Below, piece after piece: positions 45,820-55,360 of a stretch of 64,000 nucleotides of DNA. Numbering within the stretch: position 1 is the first letter of the stretch; the number at the start of each line of letters is the position of its first letter. Under the pieces are notes generated by a model, which was given only the letters and a program-made list of their open reading frames with translations, was not told the DNA's origin and searched no databases. Both the position numbers and the translations under genes were made by a program. This DNA is from an uncultured Pelagibacteraceae bacterium (GTDB lineage Bacteria > Pseudomonadota > Alphaproteobacteria > Pelagibacterales > Pelagibacteraceae), in contig CACHMJ010000002.1 in the NCBI GenBank assembly GCA_902580895.1, positions 44,111-108,110 of the forward strand, in the 5' to 3' direction.

Positions 45820-46998
45820 CTATTTATTTTGAAGTGAAAATTGAATTAAATCAATATTTTTTGATTTAAATCCTGCCTCACAATACGAGAGATAAAATTC
45901 CCACATTCTTTTGAAAGTTAAATCAAATCCTTGTTTTTTAATTAAATCCCATTTCTTATTAAATTCATTTTTCCACATAAACAATGTATTAGAATAATGA
46001 TCAGCATAAGAATCATAAGATTTAATAGTCAAACCATTTTCAGAAACATACTTATTAATAATTCCTTTGCTTGGTAAAAATCCTCCAGGAAAAATATATT
46101 TTTGAATAAAATCTTGTTTAGTTTTATATCTATCAAACATACTATCATCTATAGTGATAGCTTGTATGGCTGCTCTTCCGTCATTAGATAAATTATTTTT
46201 GATCGTTTTAAAATAACTTTCTAGATAGTTTTGACCTACAGCTTCTATCATTTCAATTGATGCTATTGAGTTATATTTCTCTTTTAAATCTCTGTAATCT
46301 TTTATTTCAATATTTACTTTTTCGTTCAATCCGCATTCGTGCATTCTTTTTTTTGCATATTCAAACTGTTTTTTTGAAATAGTGATGCAATCTAATTTTA
46401 CATCATATTTTTTACCTAAATATTCTGCAAAACCACCCCAACCACATCCAATTTCTAAAATTTTATCTCCATTATTTGGTTTTATTAAATTAATCAATTT
46501 TTGATATTTATTATTTTGAGCATTTGATAGATCTTTATTTCGCTCATCAAATATCGCACTTGAATAGGTTAAGGTCTTATCGAGCCAAAGAGCAAAAAAT
46601 TCATTTCCTAAATCATAATGTTTTGAAATATTTTCCTTACTTCTTGCTCTAGTATTTTTAACGAACTTATTCTTTAAGTAATTAATAATTGGAAAATCTA
46701 GTAAACCAGAAAATTTATATATTATTTTTATATTTCTTGCAGTGATCTCAATTAAATTAGATAAATTATCAGTCTCAAATTCGTCCCTCATATAAGATTC
46801 TGCAAAGCCAACACTTCCACCTTTAATTAAATTAAAAGTAAAGTTAGGTTTTTTAATTTTAAGAATTGCTTTCAGGGGGCTTTGTGAGTTACCGAATTTT
46901 AAAAGTTCTCCATTATATTTTGTTATTTCTAAATAACCATATTCAATATCTTTTAATATTTTAAAAACTATTTTGTCAGAAAGGTTATATAAACTCAT
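45820..46998 (-). CDS. Cyclopropane-fatty-acid-synthase-like methyltransferase
   Basis: SAM-dependent enzyme of 392 residues that should add a methyl or methylene to double bonds of phospholipid acyl chains. The SAM site is ILEIGCGWGGFAEYLG (about 180-195); SRSKENISKHYDLGNEFFALWLD and YIFPGGFLPS are shared with Cfa. The E. coli bicarbonate ligand E239 is kept (IEMIEAVG) but the histidine after it in LLHTIG is Q here (AIQAITI). That marks the branch found next to DUF1365, which includes methyl-forming enzymes such as UfaM of the furan fatty-acid pathway. Cyclopropane versus methyl product cannot be decided by sequence alone. Confidence 0.83.
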   Translation of the reverse strand: MSLYNLSDKIVFKILKDIEYGYLEITKYNGELLKFGNSQSPLKAILKIKKPNFTFNLIKGGSVGFAESYMRDEFETDNLSNLIEITARNIKIIYKFSGLLDFPIINYLKNKFVKNTRARSKENISKHYDLGNEFFALWLDKTLTYSSAIFDERNKDLSNAQNNKYQKLINLIKPNNGDKILEIGCGWGGFAEYLGKKYDVKLDCITISKKQFEYAKKRMHECGLNEKVNIEIKDYRDLKEKYNSIASIEMIEAVGQNYLESYFKTIKNNLSNDGRAAIQAITIDDSMFDRYKTKQDFIQKYIFPGGFLPSKGIINKYVSENGLTIKSYDSYADHYSNTLFMWKNEFNKKWDLIKKQGFDLTFKRMWEFYLSYCEAGFKSKNIDLIQFSLQNK

Positions 46999-47759
46999 TA
47001 ATTCTCAAAACTAATATTATTTTTAATTTTAAATTTTTTTTTAATAAACTTTATTCCTTTCACCCATAATTTAAACGCTTCAAAATGTATCGCAGATATA
47101 ATCTTAAAAGTCATTAATGGATGTTTTAAGTAAGATTTTAATAGTTCTTTACTATTAAAATCAACTCTTTTTCCATCTTGTGATGCGAATAAAATCTTTT
47201 CATTAAATTGATATTGATCAATTACAACTGAAATTTTCTCTGAAGGTCTTAAAATTCTAAAAAAATAATTACAATTCATCTCAATAAATGGAGATACATG
47301 AAATTTTTTAGAACAATTATGTTGTAAAAGATTATTATTTTTAGCCTTAAAAACATAAGTATGTTGTTCTCCAAAAGTATTTTTTACTTCATATAGTATT
47401 GAAATTAGATTTTCATTGTGATCATAAACAAAAAAGACGCTCAATGGGTTGAATACATATCCAAAAATTCTTGGATAACATAATAATTTTATCTTTATAT
47501 TTTCTGAATTTATATTGTTTTCTATTAAATTTTTTTTTACCCAATCAATCAATGATGAACCATCTCTATCACCATGATCTTTGTCAAAAAAACTTATCAG
47601 ATTGAAACTATTATACGAAAAAAAACTAATTTTTTTATTTAAATAATTTAAATCGGACAAGTCAATTAATAATGAAAATACATTATATTTAAAGAAATGT
47701 ATTTTTGGCTTGAATCTTTTGTGAATTACTGTTCCATTATAAATTGAACTAGTCATCAA
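46998..47759 (-). CDS. DUF1365 family protein
   Basis: A 253-residue protein with IYNGTVIHKRFKPKIHFFKY at the start and DKDHGDRDGSSLIDWV near 75, then PRIFGYVFNPLSVFFVYD, all typical of DUF1365. The family almost always sits between an FAD oxidoreductase and a Cfa-like methyltransferase, as here, so it should act in the same lipid modification; its reaction is unknown. It overlaps the FAD gene by 11 bases and the cfa-like gene by one. Confidence 0.88.
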   Translation of the reverse strand: MMTSSIYNGTVIHKRFKPKIHFFKYNVFSLLIDLSDLNYLNKKISFFSYNSFNLISFFDKDHGDRDGSSLIDWVKKNLIENNINSENIKIKLLCYPRIFGYVFNPLSVFFVYDHNENLISILYEVKNTFGEQHTYVFKAKNNNLLQHNCSKKFHVSPFIEMNCNYFFRILRPSEKISVVIDQYQFNEKILFASQDGKRVDFNSKELLKSYLKHPLMTFKIISAIHFEAFKLWVKGIKFIKKKFKIKNNISFEN

Positions 47760-48990
47760 GGTTTTTTAACATTTCAATGGATGATTTTATTCCATCTTCA
47801 TGAAAACCGTAACCAAAATAACTGCCACAAAAAAGAATATTTCTTTTATTTTGCAAATTTTTAAGCTTACTTTGATAATTTAAAGCAGATTGATCAAAAT
47901 ATGGATGGGTAAATTTTACCTTTTTTAAAATTTTAGTCTCATCAATTTCAGAATAGGGGTTGAGTGTAAGGAATATATTTTTTTCACACTCTAAATTTTG
48001 AAGTAAATTTAACCAGTAAGTGATTGAGTTTTTTTCAATTTCATTTTCCTTCATAGATGAGTTCCAAGAACACCATGCATTCTTATTTCTAGGCATTACT
48101 GACTCATCTGTATGTATATAAGCAAAATTTTCTTTATAATTAAAATTAGATAAAATTTCTTTTTCTTGATCGGTTGGGTCTTCAATCATTGACAGGGCTT
48201 GATCAGCATGTGTTGCGATGATTACTTTATCGTAATCAAAAAATTCATTTTTTCCACCGTAATACAAATCAATACCGTTTGTTTTACTAATGATCTTATT
48301 AACTTTATAATTCTTAAAATATTCTCCACTAATTTTTGAAAGAATTGTTTTTACATAAGACCTGCTTCTATTGGAGACTGTGTACCATTGTGGTCTATCT
48401 TTGAATTTAAACAATCCATGATTTTGAAAAAATTTTAAAAAAAATTTCAAAGGCATTTTGTTTGCCGCATATGGTGGCATAGACCAGATAGCTGACACCA
48501 TAGGTATTAAATGATAATTGATAAATTCTTTAGAAAGATTATTTTTAACCAAATAATCACCTAATGTTATTTCCTCATTTAAAATATTAAGTTTATCAGA
48601 TTTTTTATAAAATTTTATGATATCAAAAAACATTTTCAAAAATCTAAAATTAAATAAATTCATTTTATTAGAAAAAATTCCACTCAATCCTTTTCCACAA
48701 TATTCAAAGTTTGAATTTTCTACTGATACAGAAAAAGACATATCACTTTTTTCAATTTCAATTTTATTTTCCTTAAAAAAATTGATCAAATTTGGATAAG
48801 TTTTAAAGTTAAATACGATGAAACCTATATCCACTGGAACTTTTTTGGTTCCAACCATTAAATCAATTGTGTGAGAATGACCACCAAAGTGGTCTTCTTT
48901 TTCAAATAAATCTACATGATTTTTTTTTGAGAGATAATAAGCAGCACTTAGTCCTGAAATGCCTGACCCAACTACAGCAATTTTCATCAA
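47749..48990 (-). CDS. FAD-dependent amine-oxidase-like oxidoreductase
   Basis: Flavoprotein of 413 residues with FAD-binding VVGSGISGLSAAYYLS (6-21), then EKEDHFGGHSHTIDL, as in the NAD(P)-binding flavin amine oxidase/desaturase group. The C-terminus has FCGSYFGYGFHEDGIKSS. It is the standard partner of DUF1365 and Cfa-like genes. One relative, UfaD, dehydrogenates methylated fatty acids in furan fatty-acid synthesis; assignment here is inference. It starts 3 bases after the gcvP stop (6 if the second ATG is used), so it may be transcribed with the gcv operon. Confidence 0.83.
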   Translation of the reverse strand: MMKIAVVGSGISGLSAAYYLSKKNHVDLFEKEDHFGGHSHTIDLMVGTKKVPVDIGFIVFNFKTYPNLINFFKENKIEIEKSDMSFSVSVENSNFEYCGKGLSGIFSNKMNLFNFRFLKMFFDIIKFYKKSDKLNILNEEITLGDYLVKNNLSKEFINYHLIPMVSAIWSMPPYAANKMPLKFFLKFFQNHGLFKFKDRPQWYTVSNRSRSYVKTILSKISGEYFKNYKVNKIISKTNGIDLYYGGKNEFFDYDKVIIATHADQALSMIEDPTDQEKEILSNFNYKENFAYIHTDESVMPRNKNAWCSWNSSMKENEIEKNSITYWLNLLQNLECEKNIFLTLNPYSEIDETKILKKVKFTHPYFDQSALNYQSKLKNLQNKRNILFCGSYFGYGFHEDGIKSSIEMLKNLDD

Positions 48991-48993
48991 TAA

Positions 48994-51864
48994 TTATGCT
49001 GCATCTTCTTTAAACTCATCCATGCTTGGACATGTACAGAAAATATTTTTATCACCATAAACATTATCTACTCTAGCTACTGGTGGCCAAAATTTATTTA
49101 TTTTTAAAAATTTAGCTGGATAAGCAGCTTGTTCTCTAGAATATTTATGTGTCCAATTATCAGAAGCTAGCTCGGTGTCAGTATGAGGTGCATTTTTGAT
49201 TGGATTATCAACTTTATCAAATTTACCAGTCTTAATAAGATCTATTTCTTGTTTAATCTTAATTAGCGTATCACAAAACCTATCTAGCTCTGACAAGTTT
49301 TCACTTTCTGTAGGTTCAATCATCATTGTTCCAGCTACAGGCCAAGACATTGTTGGTGCATGAAAACCAAAATCAATTAATCTTTTTGCAATATCTTCCT
49401 CTGTAATACCTGTTTCTGATTTAATCGATCTAATATCAATGATGCATTCATGTGCAACATTACCATTAGAACCTTTATACAAGATTGGATAATGATCCTT
49501 AAGTCTTTCAGCAATATAATTTGCATTTAGTATTGCAACTTTTGATGCAAGTTTTAATCCCTCAGATCCCATCATTTTAATGTACATCCAGGAGATTGAC
49601 AAAATACTTGAGCTTCCCCATGGAGCAGCGGACACAGCCCCAATTCCTGTTGCGGGACCACAATCTTTTACAACTGGATGATTAGGCAGATAAACTTGAA
49701 GATGTTTTTTACATGCAATAGGGCCCATGCCTGGTCCACCTCCCCCGTGAGGTATACAAAATGTTTTATGTAAATTTATATGACAAACATCAGGACCAAA
49801 GTTTCCTGGTTTAGCAATACCAACTAATGCATTCAAATTTGCTCCATCCATATAAACTTGCCCACCATGTTTATGAATCAGTTCGCATATATCCATAATC
49901 TTTTCTTCAAATACTCCGTGAGTAGATGGATATGTGACCATTAAAGCTCCTAAATTTTCAGAGTGAAGCTCAGCTTTTATCTTTAAATCATCAAAATCTA
50001 CGTTACCTTCTTTATCACAATTAACTACAACTACTTTCATTCCAACCATTTGTGCACTTGCTGGATTTGTTCCGTGTGCTGAACTTGGTATTAAACATAT
50101 ATTTCTATTTTCATCACCTCTATCTAAATGATATTTTCTAATTACCATCAATCCTGCATATTCACCTTGAGCACCGGCATTTGGTTGAAGTGAAACTCCT
50201 GAAAAACCAGTAATTGATCTCAACCAATTTTTAAGATCTGTGAATAATGTTCGATACCCCTCCATCTGCTCAATAGGGACAAAGGGATGAGGCTCAGCTA
50301 ACTCTCTCCATGAGATAGGTATCATTTCTGCAGTAGCATTTAATTTCATCGTGCAAGAGCCTAAAGCTATCATAGTTCTATTAAGTGCTATATCCTTATC
50401 CTCTAACTTTTTCAGATATCTAAGCATTTCTGTCTCAGAACGATATGAGTTAAAAACAGGATGTTCTAAATATTTAGAAGTTCTCAATAAACTTTTTGGT
50501 AAATTAGGTAAACTTACTGTTGGATCTTCTTTTTTTATGGACTCCGCTGCATTAAAAATTTTTAATAGTTGATTTACTCTATAAACATTTTTTTTCTCAT
50601 CAAAAGACACTGCAAGCATTTTTGAGTTTACTTTTCGAATATTAACTTTTTGATTTAAAGCATTTTTATAAATTTGATCAGTCTTTTCTTTGGTAATAAT
50701 AGTGACAGTATCAAAAAAATGATCAGAATATATTTCATATCCAGATTGTTTTATTTTATCAGCAAAATTTTTTGCTAATTGAGAAACTCTCTCAGAAATT
50801 TTCTTAATTCCTTCTGGACCATGATAAATGGCATAGGCTGCTGATACTATGGCTAACAATGCCTGAGCGGTGCAAATGTTACTTGTAGCTTTGTCTCTTC
50901 TTATATGTTGTTCTCTAGTTTGTAGTGACAATCTATAAGCCTTGTTTCCATGTCTATCTACTGAAACACCAACTATTCTACCAGGCATAGATCTCTTAAA
51001 TTCATCTTTTGTTGCAAAAAATGCTGCATGTGGTCCTCCATAACCCATTGGAATACCAAATCTTTGTGAACTGCCAACTGCAATATCAGCCCCAAGTTCC
51101 CTAGGCGTTTTAAGCTTAGCAAGCGCTAGAAGATCACAAGCTAAAATAGCTTTACCATTTTTTTTATGAATTTTACTTATTGCCTCGCTTGGATCTTTAA
51201 TATCTCCTAAGGTTCCAGGATACTGTAATATTCCACAAACAATATCCTCTTTTAATTGTTCTAAAACTTTATCTTCATTCCCAACAAGTACTTTGAGACC
51301 CATAGGCTCTGCTCTAGTTTTTATAACCTCAACAGTTTGAGGGTGACAATTTTCTGAGACAAAAACTAAATTACTATCACTTTTATCAAGTCTATAACTT
51401 AAACCCATAGCCTCTGCTGCCGCTGTACCTTCATCAAGTAAAGATGCATTTGCAATATCCATTCCTGTAAAGTCAACAATCATTTGTTGGAAATTTAAAA
51501 GCATTTCCAATCTTCCTTGTGCTACCTCTGGCTGATAAGGTGTATATGAGGTATACCAGCCAGGATTTTCTAATATATTTCTTAAAATTACATATGGTGT
51601 ATAAGTTCCGTAATAACCCATGCCAATAAAATTTGAGTAAATTTCATTTTTTTTAGAAATTGCTTTTAATTTTCTTAATGCTTCATACTCTGAATTAGAC
51701 TCACCAATATTAAGTTCACCCTTAAACTGTATTTTTTCTGGAACAGTATTGTTAATTAAATCATCTAATGAGTTATAATTTAATTTTTTTAACATTTTAG
51801 ATTGATCATCTTCAGATGGACCAATGTGTCTTTTTATAAAATCTTTTTCAGAATTATGTAACAT
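48994..51864 (-). CDS. gcvP: Glycine dehydrogenase (decarboxylating), P-protein
   Basis: PLP enzyme that decarboxylates glycine and passes the aminomethyl group to lipoyl-GcvH. This is the fused single-chain form, 956 residues, with an N-terminal half (RHIGPSEDDQ) and a C-terminal half that binds PLP at the lysine of INLHKTFCIPHGGGGPG (about residue 700). Length agrees with E. coli GcvP (957). Start overlaps the gcvH stop by one base. With gcvT and gcvH it supplies 5,10-methylene-THF, CO2 and ammonia from glycine. Confidence 0.97.
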   Translation of the reverse strand: MLHNSEKDFIKRHIGPSEDDQSKMLKKLNYNSLDDLINNTVPEKIQFKGELNIGESNSEYEALRKLKAISKKNEIYSNFIGMGYYGTYTPYVILRNILENPGWYTSYTPYQPEVAQGRLEMLLNFQQMIVDFTGMDIANASLLDEGTAAAEAMGLSYRLDKSDSNLVFVSENCHPQTVEVIKTRAEPMGLKVLVGNEDKVLEQLKEDIVCGILQYPGTLGDIKDPSEAISKIHKKNGKAILACDLLALAKLKTPRELGADIAVGSSQRFGIPMGYGGPHAAFFATKDEFKRSMPGRIVGVSVDRHGNKAYRLSLQTREQHIRRDKATSNICTAQALLAIVSAAYAIYHGPEGIKKISERVSQLAKNFADKIKQSGYEIYSDHFFDTVTIITKEKTDQIYKNALNQKVNIRKVNSKMLAVSFDEKKNVYRVNQLLKIFNAAESIKKEDPTVSLPNLPKSLLRTSKYLEHPVFNSYRSETEMLRYLKKLEDKDIALNRTMIALGSCTMKLNATAEMIPISWRELAEPHPFVPIEQMEGYRTLFTDLKNWLRSITGFSGVSLQPNAGAQGEYAGLMVIRKYHLDRGDENRNICLIPSSAHGTNPASAQMVGMKVVVVNCDKEGNVDFDDLKIKAELHSENLGALMVTYPSTHGVFEEKIMDICELIHKHGGQVYMDGANLNALVGIAKPGNFGPDVCHINLHKTFCIPHGGGGPGMGPIACKKHLQVYLPNHPVVKDCGPATGIGAVSAAPWGSSSILSISWMYIKMMGSEGLKLASKVAILNANYIAERLKDHYPILYKGSNGNVAHECIIDIRSIKSETGITEEDIAKRLIDFGFHAPTMSWPVAGTMMIEPTESENLSELDRFCDTLIKIKQEIDLIKTGKFDKVDNPIKNAPHTDTELASDNWTHKYSREQAAYPAKFLKINKFWPPVARVDNVYGDKNIFCTCPSMDEFKEDAA

Positions 51865-52244
51865 TAGGTATTATTCTCCTTTGCAAATTTATCATAGTCA
51901 TCTTTGTTCATTAAAGAGTCCATTTCAGATTTATCTTTTATTTTTAATTTAAAGAACCAAGCAGAATTTTCAGGGTCTTGATTTATTTTGGATGGATCAT
52001 CTACAATTTCTTGATTTGTATCAACAACTTCACCACTAACTGGAGTATAAACATCACTTGCAGCTTTAGTAGACTCAACAACTCCTGCAGTGCCATCTTT
52101 TTCAACATTAGAACCTTTCTCAGGTAGCTCAGCAAACACAATATCTCCTAGCATTTCTGTTGCATGTTTTGTTATGCCGATTGTTGCAACATCACCCTCT
52201 AATTTTATCCATTCGTGCTCTTTAGAATATTTCACATCACTCAT
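51864..52244 (-). CDS. gcvH: Glycine cleavage system H protein
   Basis: Lipoyl carrier of the glycine cleavage complex. The 126 residues have [18 protein letters not shown] near the start and the lipoylated lysine at about position 60 in [16 protein letters not shown]. It sits between gcvT and gcvP with one-base overlaps on each side. Confidence 0.97.
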   Translation of the reverse strand: MSDVKYSKEHEWIKLEGDVATIGITKHATEMLGDIVFAELPEKGSNVEKDGTAGVVESTKAASDVYTPVSGEVVDTNQEIVDDPSKINQDPENSAWFFKLKIKDKSEMDSLMNKDDYDKFAKENNT

Positions 52245-53347
52245 TAATTTACTCCTTTTACATAACTTTTTTTATAAAATGGTAAACTGCAAATGTTTGC
52301 TGCATATTTTTTACCTCTCACCTCTAAAAATACTTTGGTATTTTTTTTTGAAAATTCATTTTCTACATAGCCCATTGCTACAGGTCCATTTACACTTGGC
52401 CCAAATGTACCGCTAGTGATCTCTCCAATATGAACATCTGATTGATTAAATATCTTGGTTTTTTCTCTAGCAATTATTCTTCCCTCAGGCTTAATTCCAA
52501 CTCTTATTTTGGAAACACCATCATTTAATTGTTTAATAATTATATCCGAACCAATAAAGTCACCTTTGGAAATTCTTTCTTTTGAAATTGCCCATTTCAA
52601 ATTCGCTTCAACTGGAGTTTTATCTTTATCAAGGTCATGACCATACAGGCATAAGCCTGCTTCTAATCTTAAAGTGTCCCTTGCTCCTAAGCCTGCCAAT
52701 TTAGATCCTTTATTAATTAATTCTCTGGTCAATTTTTCTGCAAAGTTATTTGGAATTGATATCTCGAAACCATCTTCACCTGTATACCCAGATCGAGTAA
52801 TATATACTTTCTGATTATCGAATAAGAACCAGTTTCCAGACATAAAATTTAAATCCTTTACTCCATCAATGACATCATTAAGGATTTGCGATGATTTTGG
52901 TCCCTGAATTGCAATTAAAGATCTATTTTCATCCAAAACCATTTTATACTTTTCATTTAACAGTTCCTTTAAAATTTTAAAATCATTGTATTTACACGCT
53001 GCATTAAGAATTATTAAAAAACCTTCATTAATTTTTGTAATGATTAAATCATCTTGTATTCCAGCATCTTTATCCATTAGGAAGCTGTATTTGGAATGAT
53101 TTATTTTCAAATTGTTCAAATCCAGTGGAAAAATTTTTTCTAAATCTTTAATTAATTCATCGCCACCATAAATAAATAATTGACCCATATGTGAAACATC
53201 AAAAATACCAGAGTGATTTCTTGTAAATTTATGCTCCTCCACAATACCTTCAGAATATTGGATTGGCATTTGATAACCTGCAAATTCAACAAACTTTGCG
53301 TTACAATCTTGATGTAATTGGTAAAGTGATGTTTTTTTTGTTTCCAT
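52244..53347 (-). CDS. gcvT: Aminomethyltransferase, T-protein
   Basis: Transfers the methylene from aminomethyl-GcvH to tetrahydrofolate and releases ammonia. The 367 residues start [10 protein letters not shown] and carry the GcvT fold with [12 protein letters not shown] (here KFVEFAGYQ), [12 protein letters not shown] and [18 protein letters not shown]. It is the first gene of gcvTHP and lies directly after the tandem glycine riboswitch. Confidence 0.97.
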   Translation of the reverse strand: METKKTSLYQLHQDCNAKFVEFAGYQMPIQYSEGIVEEHKFTRNHSGIFDVSHMGQLFIYGGDELIKDLEKIFPLDLNNLKINHSKYSFLMDKDAGIQDDLIITKINEGFLIILNAACKYNDFKILKELLNEKYKMVLDENRSLIAIQGPKSSQILNDVIDGVKDLNFMSGNWFLFDNQKVYITRSGYTGEDGFEISIPNNFAEKLTRELINKGSKLAGLGARDTLRLEAGLCLYGHDLDKDKTPVEANLKWAISKERISKGDFIGSDIIIKQLNDGVSKIRVGIKPEGRIIAREKTKIFNQSDVHIGEITSGTFGPSVNGPVAMGYVENEFSKKNTKVFLEVRGKKYAANICSLPFYKKSYVKGVN

Positions 53348-53355
53348 ATTAACTC

Positions 53356-53512
53356 ATTATACCCATCTGTATATTTGCCTGAGAGTTTTGCTCCTTCGGC
53401 GAGAATTAAATCTCTTTCCAGAGTTAATATGTTACGGTCCTTTTTGCCTGAGAGATTCCTGGGTAGTTGCTCCTTCGGCGCTACGATAAACTGTAGTCTC
53501 TCCCGTAAGTCA
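53356..53512 (-). promoter_or_regulatory. Tandem glycine riboswitch
   Basis: Two glycine aptamers in series in the gcvT leader. On the minus strand, each contains the conserved core cgccgaaggagcaa (complement at about 53391-53401 and 53470-53480) followed by ctctcaggcaaa (complement at about 53374-53386 and 53444-53455). The first aptamer starts at gggagagact near 53504. Glycine binding normally turns gcv expression on. The leader reaches almost to the ATG, so the expression platform probably hides the ribosome site. In SAR11 such riboswitches on gcvT are well known. Confidence 0.95.
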
Positions 53513-53535
53513 ATAGTCCTATAAGTAACTTAAAA

Positions 53536-53541
53536 TGTCAA
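53536..53541 (-). promoter_or_regulatory. Possible -35 element for gcv transcript
   Basis: A perfect TTGACA on the minus strand overlaps the stop codon of the DMT permease gene, about 25 bases before the riboswitch. The -10 candidate 17 bases on (GACTAT) is poor. It is listed because a promoter for the riboswitch transcript has to lie in or near this gap, unless the gcv operon is reached by read-through from the pxp genes. Confidence 0.3.
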
Positions 53542-54416
53542 TTGGAAACGATTGCCTTTGGTTTTTTTAAAAGCGTGTAAAACTGTAGTAATACTGCAAA
53601 AAGTATTATTGCCCCTCCTATCAACCCATATAATGATGGTATTTCGCTCACAAAAAGAAAAGCCCAAATAGGACCAAGAACAGATTCGGATAGCATGATT
53701 ATTCCGACCATTGCGGAAGGAGTTGTTCTTGCGCCAATTGTTATAAATATAAAACCAAAACCTATTTGAAAAAATCCAGCTAAAAAACCTAAAAAAATAT
53801 CATGAGGTGAAATCATTATAGTTGGTGAAAGTGATAAACCAATAAGACATGAACTTACACCTGCAACAAACTGTGCTGGGACCATATCAACAGATGGAAA
53901 TTTTCGAACAATCATTATCAAAACTGCAAAGGTAATTGGCATTGTGAAAGCTGCTAAATTTCCAGATAATTCTCCTGGAGATAATGAATTTCCAACCATT
54001 AACAACACTCCAGACATTGCTAAAATAATTGAGATTAAAGTAATTAGGTTAATTTTTTCTTTTAAGAAAAAAAAACCAAATATAGCTAAAAATAAGATTT
54101 GAAGTGATATGATGAAATTAGTATTAGCAACAGTAGTATTATACATAGCAAAAACGTAACCACAAAAACCAATAGATAATATTAATCCACCAATAAAACC
54201 TGGTAATCCAGAGTCATGAAACGATTTTAAAACTTTGCTTTTGTAGGTGATTATTAAAAAAGTTAAAACAGTAAGAGAGAAGAATAAGGATCTCCAAAAT
54301 AATATCTGCCACAATGTTGCTCCTTCAAAAGATTTTACTATAAGTCCGCCAAAGCTTAAACTAAGAGCACCAAAAAATATCAGTAATGGGCCAGGTAAAC
54401 TTTTTAAAATGTTCAT
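53538..54416 (-). CDS. DMT-family (EamA) permease after pxpC
   Basis: Ten-helix EamA transporter of 292 residues with two repeats (VANTNFIISLQILFLAIFGF in the first half). Its ATG shares one base with the pxpC stop (TAATG), so translation is coupled to the 5-oxoprolinase genes, and 5-oxoproline or a related acid is a plausible ligand. It ends 26 bases before the glycine riboswitch. Confidence 0.8.
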   Translation of the reverse strand: MNILKSLPGPLLIFFGALSLSFGGLIVKSFEGATLWQILFWRSLFFSLTVLTFLIITYKSKVLKSFHDSGLPGFIGGLILSIGFCGYVFAMYNTTVANTNFIISLQILFLAIFGFFFLKEKINLITLISIILAMSGVLLMVGNSLSPGELSGNLAAFTMPITFAVLIMIVRKFPSVDMVPAQFVAGVSSCLIGLSLSPTIMISPHDIFLGFLAGFFQIGFGFIFITIGARTTPSAMVGIIMLSESVLGPIWAFLFVSEIPSLYGLIGGAIILFAVLLQFYTLLKKPKAIVSN

Positions 54417-55360
54417 TAAATTTGTGAAATTAAATTTTGAGTCTCTAAGTCATACAATTTAAAAAGAGTTTCTGCACTATTTAAATCGACCTCCTGAAAT
54501 TTAATAGTTGAGCCAGGAGTTAATTGAACTAATCTATCATAATCAGCGCTTACAACTACACCAATTTTAGGATACCCTCCTATAGTACCATGATCTGAGA
54601 GCATGATTATTGGATTTCCATCTGCTGGCACTTGTATCACACCTTTAATTAAACCCTCAGATCTAATATTAGTATCAACTATATTTTCTATTTTTTTTCC
54701 CTCTAATCTCATTCCCATACGATCGGATAATTTAGAGACTTTAAACTCATTTTTAAAAAAAATTTTCTTACCCTCTTCAGAAAAATAATTAAAATTTGTT
54801 CCTTTTATTACTCTAATATTTTCTATTTTTTTATTAATATAATTTAGTTTTCTATTCATAAAGTTATTATTAATTTCTTTAATATTAATTTTTTGGTTAA
54901 CAGATAGCTTTTCACCATTATTGGATCCTATTTTTGCTTTAGTATTAGTTGAACAACTAGACCATTGAAATTGTAAATCAAATGTACCACTGATTGCTAT
55001 ATATCCATAAACGGATTTATTAGTTGATAAAATATCTAGCTCGTCATTATTTTCTAAAATAAATGATTGATAACATTCTCCATCAATTAAATTATCACCT
55101 TTTTTAATTTTGAAACTGACATCGCCAGTAATAGCAATATTAATTTTATCTCCATGATATTTCAAATGAGGGCCTTGATAAGCAAATTCTATCACTGGAT
55201 CATTATGATCATTTCCAACAAGTTTATTAGCTAGTAGAAAATTTCTATTATCCATAGCTCCACTGAATGGGACTCCTATATGATAGAGATTGCTCCTTCC
55301 AAGATCTTGGAAAGTTGAATTAATACCTGCCCTTATAATTTCAAAATAATTTTTATTCAT
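54416..55360 (-). CDS. pxpC: 5-oxoprolinase subunit C (biotin-dependent carboxyltransferase-like)
   Basis: Subunit of the bacterial 5-oxoprolinase PxpABC, which opens 5-oxoproline to glutamate with ATP. The 314 residues match the KipA/AHS2 fold: FEIIRAGINSTFQDLGR at the start, GVPFSGAMDNRNFLLAN, and SDHGTIGGYPKIGVV. The pair overlaps pxpB by 8 bases. The name KipA, from a Bacillus kinase inhibitor context, is older usage. Confidence 0.9.
   Translation of the reverse strand: MNKNYFEIIRAGINSTFQDLGRSNLYHIGVPFSGAMDNRNFLLANKLVGNDHNDPVIEFAYQGPHLKYHGDKINIAITGDVSFKIKKGDNLIDGECYQSFILENNDELDILSTNKSVYGYIAISGTFDLQFQWSSCSTNTKAKIGSNNGEKLSVNQKINIKEINNNFMNRKLNYINKKIENIRVIKGTNFNYFSEEGKKIFFKNEFKVSKLSDRMGMRLEGKKIENIVDTNIRSEGLIKGVIQVPADGNPIIMLSDHGTIGGYPKIGVVVSADYDRLVQLTPGSTIKFQEVDLNSAETLFKLYDLETQNLISQI

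Noticed and set aside
52090..52416. 108-codon plus-strand ORF
   Set aside because: Antisense to gcvH/gcvT, both certain genes; its residues look like translated antisense codons.
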